NCBI RefSeq assembly: GCF_016918855.1
Contig: NZ_JADKYB010000001.1
Coordinates: 496,001-560,000, forward strand
Direction of reading: 5' to 3'
DNA from: Actinacidiphila acididurans
Lineage (GTDB): Bacteria > Actinomycetota > Actinomycetes > Streptomycetales > Streptomycetaceae
DNA length: 64,000 nucleotides
Below the pieces are notes generated by a model. The model was given only the letters and a program-made list of their open reading frames with translations, ran no database searches and was not told the origin of the DNA. A program made the translations under genes and the position numbers. Positions 16,568 to 27,505 of the stretch are shown piece after piece; the stretch's first letter is position 1, and each line of letters begins with the position of its first letter.

Positions 16568-16757
16568 GGCCGGCACTGGCCCGAAGGGGGCGGGTTGCCG
16601 CCGTCTCCTGACCGCCCCCGGAACTTCCGCGCGCGGGGGCACCCCGCCGGCGTCCTCCGCCCGCGCTCACCTGCCCCGCAACGAGCCCCCGCCGTACGCA
16701 TTCGCGCGCCGCGCGGGCCGAATCCCGTGCCCGCCCGCTGACCACCAGGAGTGAAGG

Positions 16758-17954
16758 GTGACCGATCTGCTGAACCACGTCGTGGCCGGGCCCGCCGCCG
16801 CGCCCATCGTCGTCCTCGGGCCGTCGCTCGGGACGTCGGTGCGGGTGTGGGAGGCGCAGGCGGCCGTGCTGGCCGAGGAGTTCCGGATGGTGCGGTGGGA
16901 CCTGCCCGGGCACGGCGGCTCGTCGGCGGATCTGCTGCCGGCCGGGGGCGGGGTGGCCGACCTGGGCCGGCTGGTCCTGGCCGTGGCCGACGTCGTGGGG
17001 GCCGAGCGGTTCGCCCATGTCGGGGTCTCGCTCGGGGGCGCCGTGGGGGCGTGGCTGGCCGCGCATCACCCGGACCGGATCACCGCGCTCGGCCTGGTCT
17101 GCTCCTCCGCCGACTTCGGGCCGCCGGGACCGTGGCGGGAGCGGGCGGCGGCCGTACGGGCAGGTGGCATGGCTCAGCTCGCGGAGCGCGCCCCCGGCCG
17201 GTGGTTCAGCGCCGGCCATGCCACGGCGGGCCGGCTTCCGGCCGGTGCGGCCGGCCTCCTGGCGGACCACCGCGGGGCCGATCCCGAGGCGTACGCGCGC
17301 TGTTGCGAGCTGCTGGCGGACCTCGACCTGCGCGGCGACCTGCCGCGGATCACCGCCCCGACGCTCGTCCTGGCCGGACGCGAGGACCGGGCCACCGCGC
17401 CGCCGCACTCCCGGGCCCTGGCCGACGCCGTACCGGACGCGCAGCTCCTGGAACTGCCGCACGCCGCGCATCTGGCGCCCGTCGAGCGGCCCGCCGAGGT
17501 CACGGCCGCCGTGCGCCGCCACCTGCGGGTCGTACTGGGTACCACCGATGCGCCGCACGTCCCCGACCACGCCGCCGGCCTGCGGATACGGCGCGAGGTC
17601 CTGGGCGACGCGCACGTGGACCGGGCGCTGGCCGGCGCGAACGCCTTCACCGCCGGCTTCCAGGACCTCATCACCCGATACGCCTGGGGCGGCAGCTGGG
17701 CCCGCGGCACCTTCGACCGGCGGACCCTGAGCTGCATGACCCTCACCGCCCTGGTGGCCGGCGGGCACACCGAGGAACTGGCCCTGCACGTGCGCGCCGC
17801 GGTCACCAACGGCCTGACCCCGCAGGAGATCGCCGAGGTGCTGCTGCACGCGGCGGTCTACTGCGGGGTGCCGGCCGCCAACTCCGCCTTCGCGGTGGCG
17901 GACCGGGTGCTGCGCGACCTGTTCCCGGAGGGCGGGCCGGGGAACGCCGGCTGA
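16758..17954 (+). CDS. pcaL: 3-oxoadipate enol-lactonase / 4-carboxymuconolactone decarboxylase fusion
   Basis: The 398-residue protein joins two enzymes, as known for PcaL of Streptomyces and Rhodococcus. Residues 1-260 are an alpha/beta hydrolase: GPSLGTSVRVWE, the nucleophile elbow VGVSLGGAVG, the acid in LAGREDRATAP and the His in LPHAAHLAPVE. Residues about 275-390 are a carboxymuconolactone decarboxylase domain with RREVLGDAHVDRAL, FQDLITRYAWG and the Cys/His motif EVLLHAAVYCGVPAA. Together they convert 4-carboxymuconolactone to 3-oxoadipate. The start GTG has CAGGAGTGAAGG upstream. A 389-bp gap separates it from pcaB, so it may have its own promoter. Confidence 0.95.
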   Translation: MTDLLNHVVAGPAAAPIVVLGPSLGTSVRVWEAQAAVLAEEFRMVRWDLPGHGGSSADLLPAGGGVADLGRLVLAVADVVGAERFAHVGVSLGGAVGAWLAAHHPDRITALGLVCSSADFGPPGPWRERAAAVRAGGMAQLAERAPGRWFSAGHATAGRLPAGAAGLLADHRGADPEAYARCCELLADLDLRGDLPRITAPTLVLAGREDRATAPPHSRALADAVPDAQLLELPHAAHLAPVERPAEVTAAVRRHLRVVLGTTDAPHVPDHAAGLRIRREVLGDAHVDRALAGANAFTAGFQDLITRYAWGGSWARGTFDRRTLSCMTLTALVAGGHTEELALHVRAAVTNGLTPQEIAEVLLHAAVYCGVPAANSAFAVADRVLRDLFPEGGPGNAG

Positions 17955-17978
17955 GCGTGCCCGCCCGCCCCCGCGCGT

Positions 17979-18947
17979 TCAGCCTCCCGCGGGCCCGGAG
18001 CGGGACCCGGGAAGGGAGCCGGGAAATGGATCAGCACCCGGAACGGGATCCGTACCCGGAAAGGGCGGCTCGGCATAGAGCTCCGCGATGTCCTGCACGG
18101 TGATGTGTTCCATCGCCTCGCGGACGGTCGTGGCCACCGGAAGCGTACGGCCCTCGTCCTCGGCCATCAGCAGCGCGTTGGCCAGGTCCTTGCGGTGCCA
18201 GGTCAGCCGCATCAGTTCCATCTCGGCCAGGGTGCGGCTGGCCGCGGGGCCGTCGAGCAGCGCCTCGCGCAGCCGGGCCGGGGGCACACCGAGCGCGCGG
18301 CCGAGGCGCAGGGCCTCCACGACGGCGGCCAGCTGTCCCCAGTGGCACAGGTTGTTGACGGTCTTGCCGATCTGCCCGGCGCCGAGGGGGCCGAGGTGGT
18401 GCACGGTCCGGGTCCAGGGCGCGAGCACCGGGCGGATCCGCTCCAGGACCGCGGCGTCACCGCCGACCAGCAGGTTCACCGTGCCCGCCACGGCCGCGCG
18501 GACCCCGCCGGTCAGCGCGGCGTCGAGCACGTCCACGCCCAGCGGCACGGCCTGCGCGGCGACCGCCCGGCAGGTGGCCGGGGTGACCGAGGAGCAGATC
18601 AGCACCACCGTGCCGGGCACGGCCGCCGACAGCACGCCCGTCCCCGGCGAGCAGACGTCGAGCACGTCCTGGTCGGAGGGCACGGTCACCACGACGACAT
18701 CGCTCGATGCCGCCAGCTCCGGGACCGACCCCGCCGTCCGCACCCCCTCGGCCGCGGCGGTGCCCATCGCGGCGGGATCCGCGTCGTAGCAGTACGTCAC
18801 CACGCCCGACCGGGCCAGGAAGCCCGCCGCGGGACCGCCCATGGCGCCGAGCCCGACGAGGCCCACCGTCCGGACCGGGCCGGGGGAGCCACCGGTCCGG
18901 TCCGGACCGGCGGCAGAAGGCGGCGTGGAATCTTCGGTATGCGCCAT
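17979..18947 (-). CDS. NAD(P)-dependent beta-hydroxyacid dehydrogenase (3-hydroxyisobutyrate dehydrogenase family)
   Basis: The 322-residue protein starts at ATG 18947 behind AAGAGGGAG. After a short Ser/Pro leader comes the Rossmann motif VGLVGLGAMGGPAAGFLARSG, then a substrate-loop region (DAALTGGVRAAVAGT) and the catalytic Lys motif GAGQIGKTVNNL. The C-terminal helical domain is present, followed by a 25-residue Pro/Gly tail with FPGTDPVPGADPFPGSLPG repeats. The family oxidises or reduces 3-hydroxy acids such as 3-hydroxyisobutyrate, tartronate semialdehyde or related compounds. The perfect regulon operator upstream puts it in the same catabolic programme, but its substrate is unknown. Confidence 0.85.
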   Translation of the reverse strand: MAHTEDSTPPSAAGPDRTGGSPGPVRTVGLVGLGAMGGPAAGFLARSGVVTYCYDADPAAMGTAAAEGVRTAGSVPELAASSDVVVVTVPSDQDVLDVCSPGTGVLSAAVPGTVVLICSSVTPATCRAVAAQAVPLGVDVLDAALTGGVRAAVAGTVNLLVGGDAAVLERIRPVLAPWTRTVHHLGPLGAGQIGKTVNNLCHWGQLAAVVEALRLGRALGVPPARLREALLDGPAASRTLAEMELMRLTWHRKDLANALLMAEDEGRTLPVATTVREAMEHITVQDIAELYAEPPFPGTDPVPGADPFPGSLPGSRSGPAGG

Positions 18948-18984
18948 CGTGCTCCCTCTTTCGCGCGGCGACAGGGGCTCCCTG

Positions 18985-18997
18985 ATGGTCATACCAT
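18985..18997. promoter_or_regulatory. Operator site 4, perfect palindrome at the dehydrogenase promoter
   Basis: ATGGTCATACCAT is a perfect inverted repeat (ATGGT-N3-ACCAT) 38 bp upstream of the dehydrogenase start. A further half-site, GATGGTC, follows at 19001. This is the best copy of the motif, and it lies 12 kb from the GntR gene. Confidence 0.72.
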
Positions 18998-19113
18998 TGC
19001 GATGGTCTGACGCGCCAGGCCGGGTGCGGGTTTCCCCGACCCGGGCCGGCGCCTCAGCGGTCACGCGCCCGACCGGGTCCGGCCGGAGGATCTCCGGCCG
19101 GACCCGGCCGCGG

Positions 19114-20313
19114 TCACAGCAGCGGCTCGGGCAGCGGGGCCAGTGGGACCCCGTGGTGCACCCGCTCGATCAGCGTGCCGTAGGCGGCGATCATGCGGGT
19201 ACGGCTGAACCGCTCGCGGCTGAGCTCGAACAGCCCGGCGAACTCGGGGGCGCGGGCCGCCGCCTCGGCCCAGGCGCCGGCGATCTCCACCGGGTCGGGC
19301 GCGGTCACGAAGCCCTGCCCGGCCACCAGTGCCGCACTGTCGCCGACGTCGGTGGTCACCGGTACGGCGCCGCACATCATGCCCTCGATCAGGCACAGCG
19401 GCGCCGCCTCGCCCGACTCGGAGGTCAGCGACACCACGTCGGCGGACGCGTAGACCGTCTCCATGTCCGGCCGCACCCCCAGCAGCGACATCCGCTCCGC
19501 GAGCCACGGCTCGTCGCCGAGCGCAGCGGCGATGTCGGCGCGCAGGTCCGCGTTGCCGGCCGTCATCCCCGCCCCGCACATCAGCACGTGCGCGTCGGGG
19601 TCGCGTCGCAGGTACTCCCGGGCCGACCGCAGGAACAGCGGCACGTTCTTCATCCCGGCGTAGCGCGCGGCGAAGACCACCACCGGCGCCCGGGCCGGGA
19701 TGCCCAGCTCGGCCCGCAGCAGGGAGCGCCGGACCGGGTCGGGACGGAACCGCAGCAGGTCCACCCCGTTGGGGATCACGTGCAGCAGCTCCGCGGGCAC
19801 GCCTGCGGCGGCGTAGGCGGCCCGGGTGGACTCCGCGCAGCACACGCAGGCCCGTACCCGCCCCGCGGCGATCCCGGCGAGCAGTGCGTCCAGCGCCGGG
19901 CCCTGGTTCTCCGGGTCCGAGCGGTGCAGGCACACCACCACCGGCCGGTAGGGCAGCCCGGCCTGGTTGAGCAGCGTCAGCGGCTGCTCCTTGAGCGAAA
20001 GGATCACATCGGCCCCGGCCGCGGCGCGCGCGGTCGCCGCCAGCTCGTCCGCGGTGAAGGTGTCGGGCGCCACCGACGGATCCAGGCCGCGGCGCAGCGC
20101 CGACACCGGCACGCCGGAGCCGGTCAGCATCCGGTAGCAGGCGTCCTCCTCCATCGGCTGCCGGGTCGCCTCCCGGTGCATCTCGCCCTGGATGCTGAGC
20201 ACCGCGTGCCGCTGCAGACCCTGGTGCAGGCCCAGCACCACATCGCTGTGCAGAATGCGGGCGCCGCCCGAAAAGAACCCCTCGTAGACCGAGAGCACAC
20301 GCAGTTCGCTCAT
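19114..20313 (-). CDS. Glycosyltransferase family 4-like protein
   Basis: The 399-residue protein has a GT-B fold layout. The acceptor-side N-terminus starts VLSVYEGFFSGGARILHSD. The nucleotide-sugar half has VIPNGVDLLRFRPD, PVVVFAARYAGMKNVPLFL and the retaining-GT motif ESGEAAPLCLIEGMMCGAVPVTTDVG, whose Glu residues bind the donor. The acceptor is unknown. The gene stands alone between the dehydrogenase and the kinase. A small hairpin (20334-20349) lies in its leader. Confidence 0.85.
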   Translation of the reverse strand: MSELRVLSVYEGFFSGGARILHSDVVLGLHQGLQRHAVLSIQGEMHREATRQPMEEDACYRMLTGSGVPVSALRRGLDPSVAPDTFTADELAATARAAAGADVILSLKEQPLTLLNQAGLPYRPVVVCLHRSDPENQGPALDALLAGIAAGRVRACVCCAESTRAAYAAAGVPAELLHVIPNGVDLLRFRPDPVRRSLLRAELGIPARAPVVVFAARYAGMKNVPLFLRSAREYLRRDPDAHVLMCGAGMTAGNADLRADIAAALGDEPWLAERMSLLGVRPDMETVYASADVVSLTSESGEAAPLCLIEGMMCGAVPVTTDVGDSAALVAGQGFVTAPDPVEIAGAWAEAAARAPEFAGLFELSRERFSRTRMIAAYGTLIERVHHGVPLAPLPEPLL

Positions 20314-20486
20314 AAACGCCCACCCATCGGACGTCCCGCTGTGGCGGGAAAGTGACGGAACCCTATTGACCAGCGGGTTAGCCGCGATGGGACCAGCCGA
20401 AACTTGACGGCATGTGAATTCCGGATTTCAAGCGATCGCGCGTACGGTTACGGACCCGTATGACCTCGGGAAAAGCCGGCCGGGTG

Positions 20487-20502
20487 ACCCGGCGTGCCGG
20501 GT
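20487..20502. promoter_or_regulatory. Short palindrome upstream of the glycosyltransferase
   Basis: ACCCGGC-GT-GCCGGGT is a perfect 7-bp inverted repeat with a 2-bp spacer. It lies in the 263-bp gap between the kinase stop and the glycosyltransferase start. It could be an operator or part of a terminator for the kinase gene. Confidence 0.3.
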
Positions 20503-20576
20503 AATAAGCGGGTCGTGTTTTCCCCATACGGCAGCATGGCCGGTCCTCGCGCGCGGGGGAGCGCGCTCCGGTCACC

Positions 20577-22802
20577 TCACCGCCACGACGGGTGACCCTC
20601 CGGGACGGTGCCTGTGGTGAGGGGGCGCGCTCCTGTGCCGTCCGCGCGGACCGCCCACACCGCGGGCGTGGGAATCGGCCCGCGCACATAGGCCACCCAC
20701 TTCCCGTCGTGCGACCACACCGGGTCCATCTCCTGGTCGGCAGTGGCCGCCAGCGGCCGGTCACCGGTGCCGTCCGCCCCGATCACATGGATGTCGCCCT
20801 GCGTGCCCTCGCCCGGCTTGCCGTACGCGTACACCAGCCGCCGCCCGTCCGGCGACCACTGCGGCGTGAGCGCCCGTTGCGTGCCGTGGGTGACCTGGCG
20901 GGGGGCCGTCGCACCGGCTGTCAGGTCCAGCAAGAAGACCTGCCACAGGCCCGGCTCGGTCTGCCGGCACAGCGCCATCCGCGAGCCGTCCGGCGACCAC
21001 GCCGGATCCTCGCTGTCCTGCCGGCCAGTGGTCACCTGGGCCGCCGAGCCGTCCGCCACGCTCACCGTGAAGATCTGCAGTACGCCGTCCGTCCGGCGCA
21101 CCACCGCCAGCCTGCTGCCGTCCGGCGACCAGGACACCCGTCCGCCCGCGGTCGCGGCGACCCGCCGCGCCCCCGAGCCGTCGGCGTTCGCCACCCACGC
21201 GGCCTGCGTGCGGTCCGGCGAGACCCGGGTGAAGGCGAAGCGCTTGCCGTCCGGTGCCCAGACCGGCAGGACGTCACAGGTCCCGCCGTCCACGATCCGC
21301 CGCGGCCGGTCGTCTCCCGCGTCCCGCAGCGCGATCACCGCGTGGCAGGGGTCCGGCCAGCCCGGCGCGGTGTCCATCCGCACCAGCAACGGTGCGGTGG
21401 GCAGCGCCGCGGGCCCCGGAGCCTCCGCCGACGTCCCGGGGTGCGTGGAGGGCCGGGTCCCGGCCGCGGCATGGCCCCCGGACGCCCACGGCTGCCACAC
21501 CACCACGCCCGCGACCGCGGCGGCCACCACGAGCAGCGCCGCGACCACGGGAGCACGCCGCCGCGCCGGCCGGTCACCGCCTCGCCCCGCCGACGGCACG
21601 GGCGCCGGTGGTACGGAACCATCCGCCGGTGGTACGGACGAGGCGCCCGGCGGCGGCCCGAACACGCCCGGGGCGGGCGCGGCGGGGGCGGTCGGGGCGT
21701 ACGGCCCGCCGTGGGCCGCCGGCGTGGGCGCGGGGCCGGCTGCGGGGCCGGGTGGACGGCCGGGCGCCGGTCCTTCCGGGGGCCCCGCGGGGGAGGACGG
21801 AGCGTGGGGCTGCCGGCCGTGACCAGCCGGTGCGGGTGCGGATTCGGGGTCCAGCCCCGTCCGCGGACCGTCCGCTTCCGGGGGTGCGGCCGCGGGGACA
21901 CTGGTGTCGGCCAGGTCCGCGGTGGCCGGAACGGTCGCCGGGGACACCGTACGCAGCAGCGCCGTGGCGTCGGCCGGGAGCCAGGCGCCGTCGGGGAGGG
22001 GCCGGGCGGTCAGGCGGGTCAGGGCGTCGCGCGGGCCCGGGCGGTCCGCGGGGGACTTGGCGAGGCAGTCGGCGATCAGCGGCCGCAGCGCGTGCGGAAC
22101 GCCGGTGAGGTCGGGCTGCTCGTGGACGGCGCGGTAGTGGCGCGCCGCCGACGGGCCGTCGCCGAACGGGGCCGCGCCGGCCGCCTGGGCCAGCACCAGG
22201 CCGAAGGCGAACATGTCCACCGCCGGGGTGACCGGGGCGCCGGTGAGCTGCTCGGGGGCCAGGAACCCGGGTGTACCCACCTGGAACCCGGTGCGGGTCA
22301 GGGTGGTGCCGTCCAGGGCGCGGGCGATGCCGAAATCGATGACCCGCGGCCCGTCCTCGGCCACGATGATGTTCGCCGGCTTGAGGTCGCGGTGGATCAC
22401 GCCGGCCCGGTGCACGGCCTCCAGCGCCTCGGCCAGGCCGGCCCCGAGCACCCTCAGCGTGTCCGTGGGCAGGCTGCCCACCCGGGCCAGCACGTCGGCC
22501 AGCGTCGGGCCGGACACGAAGGCCGTGACCAGCCACGCCGGATCGCCGTCGGGGTCCGCGTCGACCACCGGCGCCGTGTGGAACCCGCCGACCCGGCGGG
22601 CCGCGGCCACCTCGTCGGCGAACCGCCGCCGGAAGCCCGGTTCGCCGGTCAGCTCCGGCCGGACCACCTTCACGGCGACCGCCCGCCCGGAGAGCGAGCG
22701 CCCGAAGTACACCACGCCCATGCCGCCCTGCCCAAGCCGTCCGGTGAGCCGGTACCGGCCCTGCCCGACCGACGTGGGGTCCCCCGCTTCGAGCGGTCTC
22801 AT
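20577..22802 (-). CDS. Membrane Ser/Thr protein kinase with a C-terminal TolB/WD40-like propeller
   Basis: The 741-residue protein has a PknB-type kinase domain (about residues 17-270): glycine loop GRLGQGGMGVVYFGR, Lys45 in VAVKVV, the catalytic HRDLKPAN at 137-144 and DFG at 156-158. A Pro/Ala-rich linker follows, then one membrane helix (about 418-436) and an external part of about 300 residues. That part holds repeats of the pattern PxWSPDGSRxA typical of TolB/PD40 propellers. The propeller probably senses an extracytoplasmic ligand, and the kinase signals inside. No operon partner is evident. Confidence 0.92.
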   Translation of the reverse strand: MRPLEAGDPTSVGQGRYRLTGRLGQGGMGVVYFGRSLSGRAVAVKVVRPELTGEPGFRRRFADEVAAARRVGGFHTAPVVDADPDGDPAWLVTAFVSGPTLADVLARVGSLPTDTLRVLGAGLAEALEAVHRAGVIHRDLKPANIIVAEDGPRVIDFGIARALDGTTLTRTGFQVGTPGFLAPEQLTGAPVTPAVDMFAFGLVLAQAAGAAPFGDGPSAARHYRAVHEQPDLTGVPHALRPLIADCLAKSPADRPGPRDALTRLTARPLPDGAWLPADATALLRTVSPATVPATADLADTSVPAAAPPEADGPRTGLDPESAPAPAGHGRQPHAPSSPAGPPEGPAPGRPPGPAAGPAPTPAAHGGPYAPTAPAAPAPGVFGPPPGASSVPPADGSVPPAPVPSAGRGGDRPARRRAPVVAALLVVAAAVAGVVVWQPWASGGHAAAGTRPSTHPGTSAEAPGPAALPTAPLLVRMDTAPGWPDPCHAVIALRDAGDDRPRRIVDGGTCDVLPVWAPDGKRFAFTRVSPDRTQAAWVANADGSGARRVAATAGGRVSWSPDGSRLAVVRRTDGVLQIFTVSVADGSAAQVTTGRQDSEDPAWSPDGSRMALCRQTEPGLWQVFLLDLTAGATAPRQVTHGTQRALTPQWSPDGRRLVYAYGKPGEGTQGDIHVIGADGTGDRPLAATADQEMDPVWSHDGKWVAYVRGPIPTPAVWAVRADGTGARPLTTGTVPEGHPSWR

Positions 22803-22947
22803 CCTTCCCCCTCCGCCACCACCCCGCGTGACGGCACCTCCCTACCGTCGCCTGCCCACCCCGTCAAGCCGTGCCCCCGGGCCGGCCCCACACCCGTCCC
22901 ACCCGTCCCCGTCGCACCGCCGGTCCCGCGCGGGACCGGGTCCGGCC

Positions 22948-24210
22948 TCAGTGCTCGGTACGTATTCGTCGCCGGACCACCACCAGCAGCAGCCCCGCGG
23001 CGATCAGGGTGCTGCCGCCGGTCAGGAACGCCATCCGGGGTGTGCCGCCGGACACCGCCAGCCGCTCCGGGGCGGTGGTCGGTGCCGGTGCCGGCGTGGA
23101 CACGGTGGGCGAGGCGGGCACGGGGGAGTGGGTGGCCGCCGGACGGGTGCCGGCCGGGGCGGTGGGACGCGTATGCGTCACCACCGGAACCGGCTGGGTC
23201 CGGGTCGGCACGGCGGTCGGCGGCGGCGCGGGCACGGACACCGCGTGACTGACCGACGTCCCCTGGCCCAGGTCCAGGTACGGGTCGGCCGGTGCGGACA
23301 CCGAGGTGGTCGCGGTGCCGTCGGCGGTCGCGGTGAACGTCACGGCGAACCGCCCGTCCGTACCGGTGCGCGCGATCCGTTCGACCGCCGTGGCGCCGTT
23401 CACCCGGTAGTCCACCCGTACCCGCATGCCCGGCAGCGGCAGCCAGCTCCCGTCCGGTGTGCCGGCGGACGGCGTTGCCCCGGTCGCCGGGTCGCCGGTG
23501 CCCGCCGTGTCCGCCGCGGCCGAGCGCTCCAGCACACCCTGGACGGTCACCGTCCGACCCGCGATGCCGGGCGTGCCCAGCGCCCAGTCCACGGTCAGCC
23601 GGGCCTTGCTCGGGGTGGCCGTCACCGTGAGCCGTGTCTGCGCGTCCCAGTCGCCGAAGCCGCCGCCCTCGCTGCGACGCAGGGCGAACACGGTGATGTC
23701 GGTGGGTCCCGTCGCGGCGGTCGGTCCGGCCGGCAGCCGGGCGGGGCCGAAGGAGAAGTTCCCGGCCTCGTCCGTGGTCACCGTGCCCAGCGGGTCGAGG
23801 CCGTCGGTTCCGGCGCCGTCGAGCGGCTGGGCCGGCCCGGCCGCGCCCGCCACCAGATCCACCGTCTGCCCGCCGGCCGGCACGGTGGGCGCGCCCGGCA
23901 CGGGCTGCGTCACCAGGGTCCCGGACAGGCTCACCGTGCGGTGGTCGTAGTCGGTGGCCGCGGGGTCGGCGGTGAAGTCCGTGAAGGAGTACGCCGATTG
24001 CGTCGGCGGTCCGGGCACCGCGCCCGCCGGAACCGCGGGGCACAGCAGTAGCGCCAGCACGCCCAGCACCCCCAGCAGCAGGGCCGGCCGCGCCCGCCCG
24101 TGGCGCGGCGCATGCCCGTACGCCGGCCGCCCCCGCCCGCGCAGGACCGACCGCTCCCGTATCCGGCCCGCCGCCCGCGGCCACCCGCGGCGCACGGCGA
24201 ATGGTGACAT
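22948..24210 (-). CDS. Secreted, membrane-anchored surface protein (unknown function)
   Basis: The 420-residue protein has a long basic N-region and a hydrophobic signal core (PALLLGVLGVLALLLCPAVPAGA). Ig-like or carboxypeptidase-regulatory-like beta domains follow, with repeated motifs such as TDEAGNFSFGPA and TGTDGRFAVTFTAT. A Pro/Thr-rich stalk, a hydrophobic helix and the positive tail RRRIRTEH finish the chain. LAVSGG precedes the helix and resembles the class E sortase motif LAxTG with Ser for Thr. I chose ATG 24210 because GGGGGAGG precedes it; the open frame upstream lacks support. The spacer 24211-24495 shows no gene. Confidence 0.75.
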   Translation of the reverse strand: MSPFAVRRGWPRAAGRIRERSVLRGRGRPAYGHAPRHGRARPALLLGVLGVLALLLCPAVPAGAVPGPPTQSAYSFTDFTADPAATDYDHRTVSLSGTLVTQPVPGAPTVPAGGQTVDLVAGAAGPAQPLDGAGTDGLDPLGTVTTDEAGNFSFGPARLPAGPTAATGPTDITVFALRRSEGGGFGDWDAQTRLTVTATPSKARLTVDWALGTPGIAGRTVTVQGVLERSAAADTAGTGDPATGATPSAGTPDGSWLPLPGMRVRVDYRVNGATAVERIARTGTDGRFAVTFTATADGTATTSVSAPADPYLDLGQGTSVSHAVSVPAPPPTAVPTRTQPVPVVTHTRPTAPAGTRPAATHSPVPASPTVSTPAPAPTTAPERLAVSGGTPRMAFLTGGSTLIAAGLLLVVVRRRIRTEH

Positions 24211-24495
24211 CGTGCCTCCCCCTGACACTGTGTTGGACGGTTCATCGCCCACTGACGTTGTGCCCGGAAAGGGGAAATCCCGGTGATCCGGGTGTGAACC
24301 ACCGCCCAACGCCCTGCGTGCGCCGTGGTCGTACGGACACACCCGGGCCGCCCCTCCCGCATCTCCAACGAGCGCGGCCCCGTGCGGTGACGGTCCGCCT
24401 GCCCACGGTATGCGCCGGTGGGCCCGGCTCCGTCGCGCCCCCGGGCCGGCCGACCGCGCGCTCGCCGGGCCGGCCGCGCCCGATCGGCACCACCA

Positions 24496-26628
<2,133 letters not shown>

Positions 26629-26802
26629 GCGCGACCCTTACCTCGGCGGTGGCCTTTCCGGGGTGCTTTCCCCGTTCCGCGCGTCTGCAACGGCTCCCGG
26701 TGTGCGGCGGCGGCTGGCGCGGTACGGTGCATGGCACCTCGCTGCGCGGGTATGCGCCGGGTTGGCCGTATTCCGCTGAACGACAGAACAGGGGCGCACC
26801 GC

Positions 26803-27318
26803 ATGAGGACCGGGAGCACGCCGACCGCCGTGTCGGGCCCGTGCGCCGGGATGGCCCTGGACGGGGAGAGCACTTCCATCGCCGCCGCACGCGCCTTCAC
26901 TGCCCGCTTTCTGGCGCAGGCCGCCGCCGAGTACGGCGTGACGGCCGGCCGCCAGGCCCTGGCCGACGCGCAACTCGTGGTCAGTGAGCTGGTGACCAAT
27001 TCGGTCAAGTACGCGCCGGGACCGTGCGCGGTGCGGCTGGAGATCACCGGCGGGAGACTCGAGGTCACGGTGTGGGACACCGGCACCTCGCTGCCGGAGC
27101 CCCGGCCGCCGGAGCCGGGCCGGGTCGGGCAGCACGGACTGGAGATCGTCCTGGCGCTGTGCGAGGACGTCGAGGTGCGCAGCGCCCCGGTCGGCAAGCG
27201 CATCACCGCGCGGGCCGTGCTGACCGCCGGGCCGGCCGACGGGTCGACGGGCCGGGACGGGTCGGCGCCGGCGGGATGGCACAAAGCCCCGCAGAAAACC
27301 GGGGCCGAAACTGCATGA
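26803..27318 (+). CDS. RsbW-like HATPase-domain protein (anti-sigma/regulatory ATPase)
   Basis: The 171-residue protein has a single GHKL/HATPase_c domain. The N-box is LVVSELVTNSVKYAPG, G1 is VTVWDTGTSLP and the G2-like region is GRVGQHGLEIVLALC. These small ATPases are numerous in Streptomyces; characterised members bind or phosphorylate anti-anti-sigma factors. The start ATG at 26803 follows a GGGGCGC region, so the ribosome-binding site is weak. It is divergent from glgX and has no neighbouring sigma or anti-anti-sigma gene. Confidence 0.85.
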   Translation: MRTGSTPTAVSGPCAGMALDGESTSIAAARAFTARFLAQAAAEYGVTAGRQALADAQLVVSELVTNSVKYAPGPCAVRLEITGGRLEVTVWDTGTSLPEPRPPEPGRVGQHGLEIVLALCEDVEVRSAPVGKRITARAVLTAGPADGSTGRDGSAPAGWHKAPQKTGAETA

Positions 27319-27349
27319 GGCCCGCCGCGTCGGGCAGGCGAAGCTGTAG

Positions 27350-27373
27350 CTCCCGCCTGGGGACTGGCGGGAG
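27350..27373. terminator. Hairpin between convergent RsbW-like and chaplin genes
   Basis: CTCCCGCC (27350-27357) pairs perfectly with GGCGGGAG (27366-27373) across an 8-nt loop. It lies 31 bp after the RsbW-like stop and can also serve the chaplin gene from the other side. The rest of the spacer to 27505 includes a run of eight C and no gene. Confidence 0.55.
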
Positions 27374-27505
27374 TGCGGGCTTCGGCCGGTGGTTGTCCGA
27401 GAGGCAGGCCGGAGCCCCGCCCGGTGGCGTAACCCCCCCCGCGCTGCCGGGCCGCGCCCGGCCGCCACTCGCCCCCCAGCACGGCGGCCGGGCGCCCACT
27501 CTTCC

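Noticed and set aside
20487-20502. A riboswitch or small RNA in the kinase-glycosyltransferase gap
   Set aside because: Only a short palindrome and a 6-bp hairpin are visible; nothing matches a known riboswitch.
27429-27437. A run of eight C as a possible frameshift site
   Set aside because: It lies in non-coding DNA between convergent genes.
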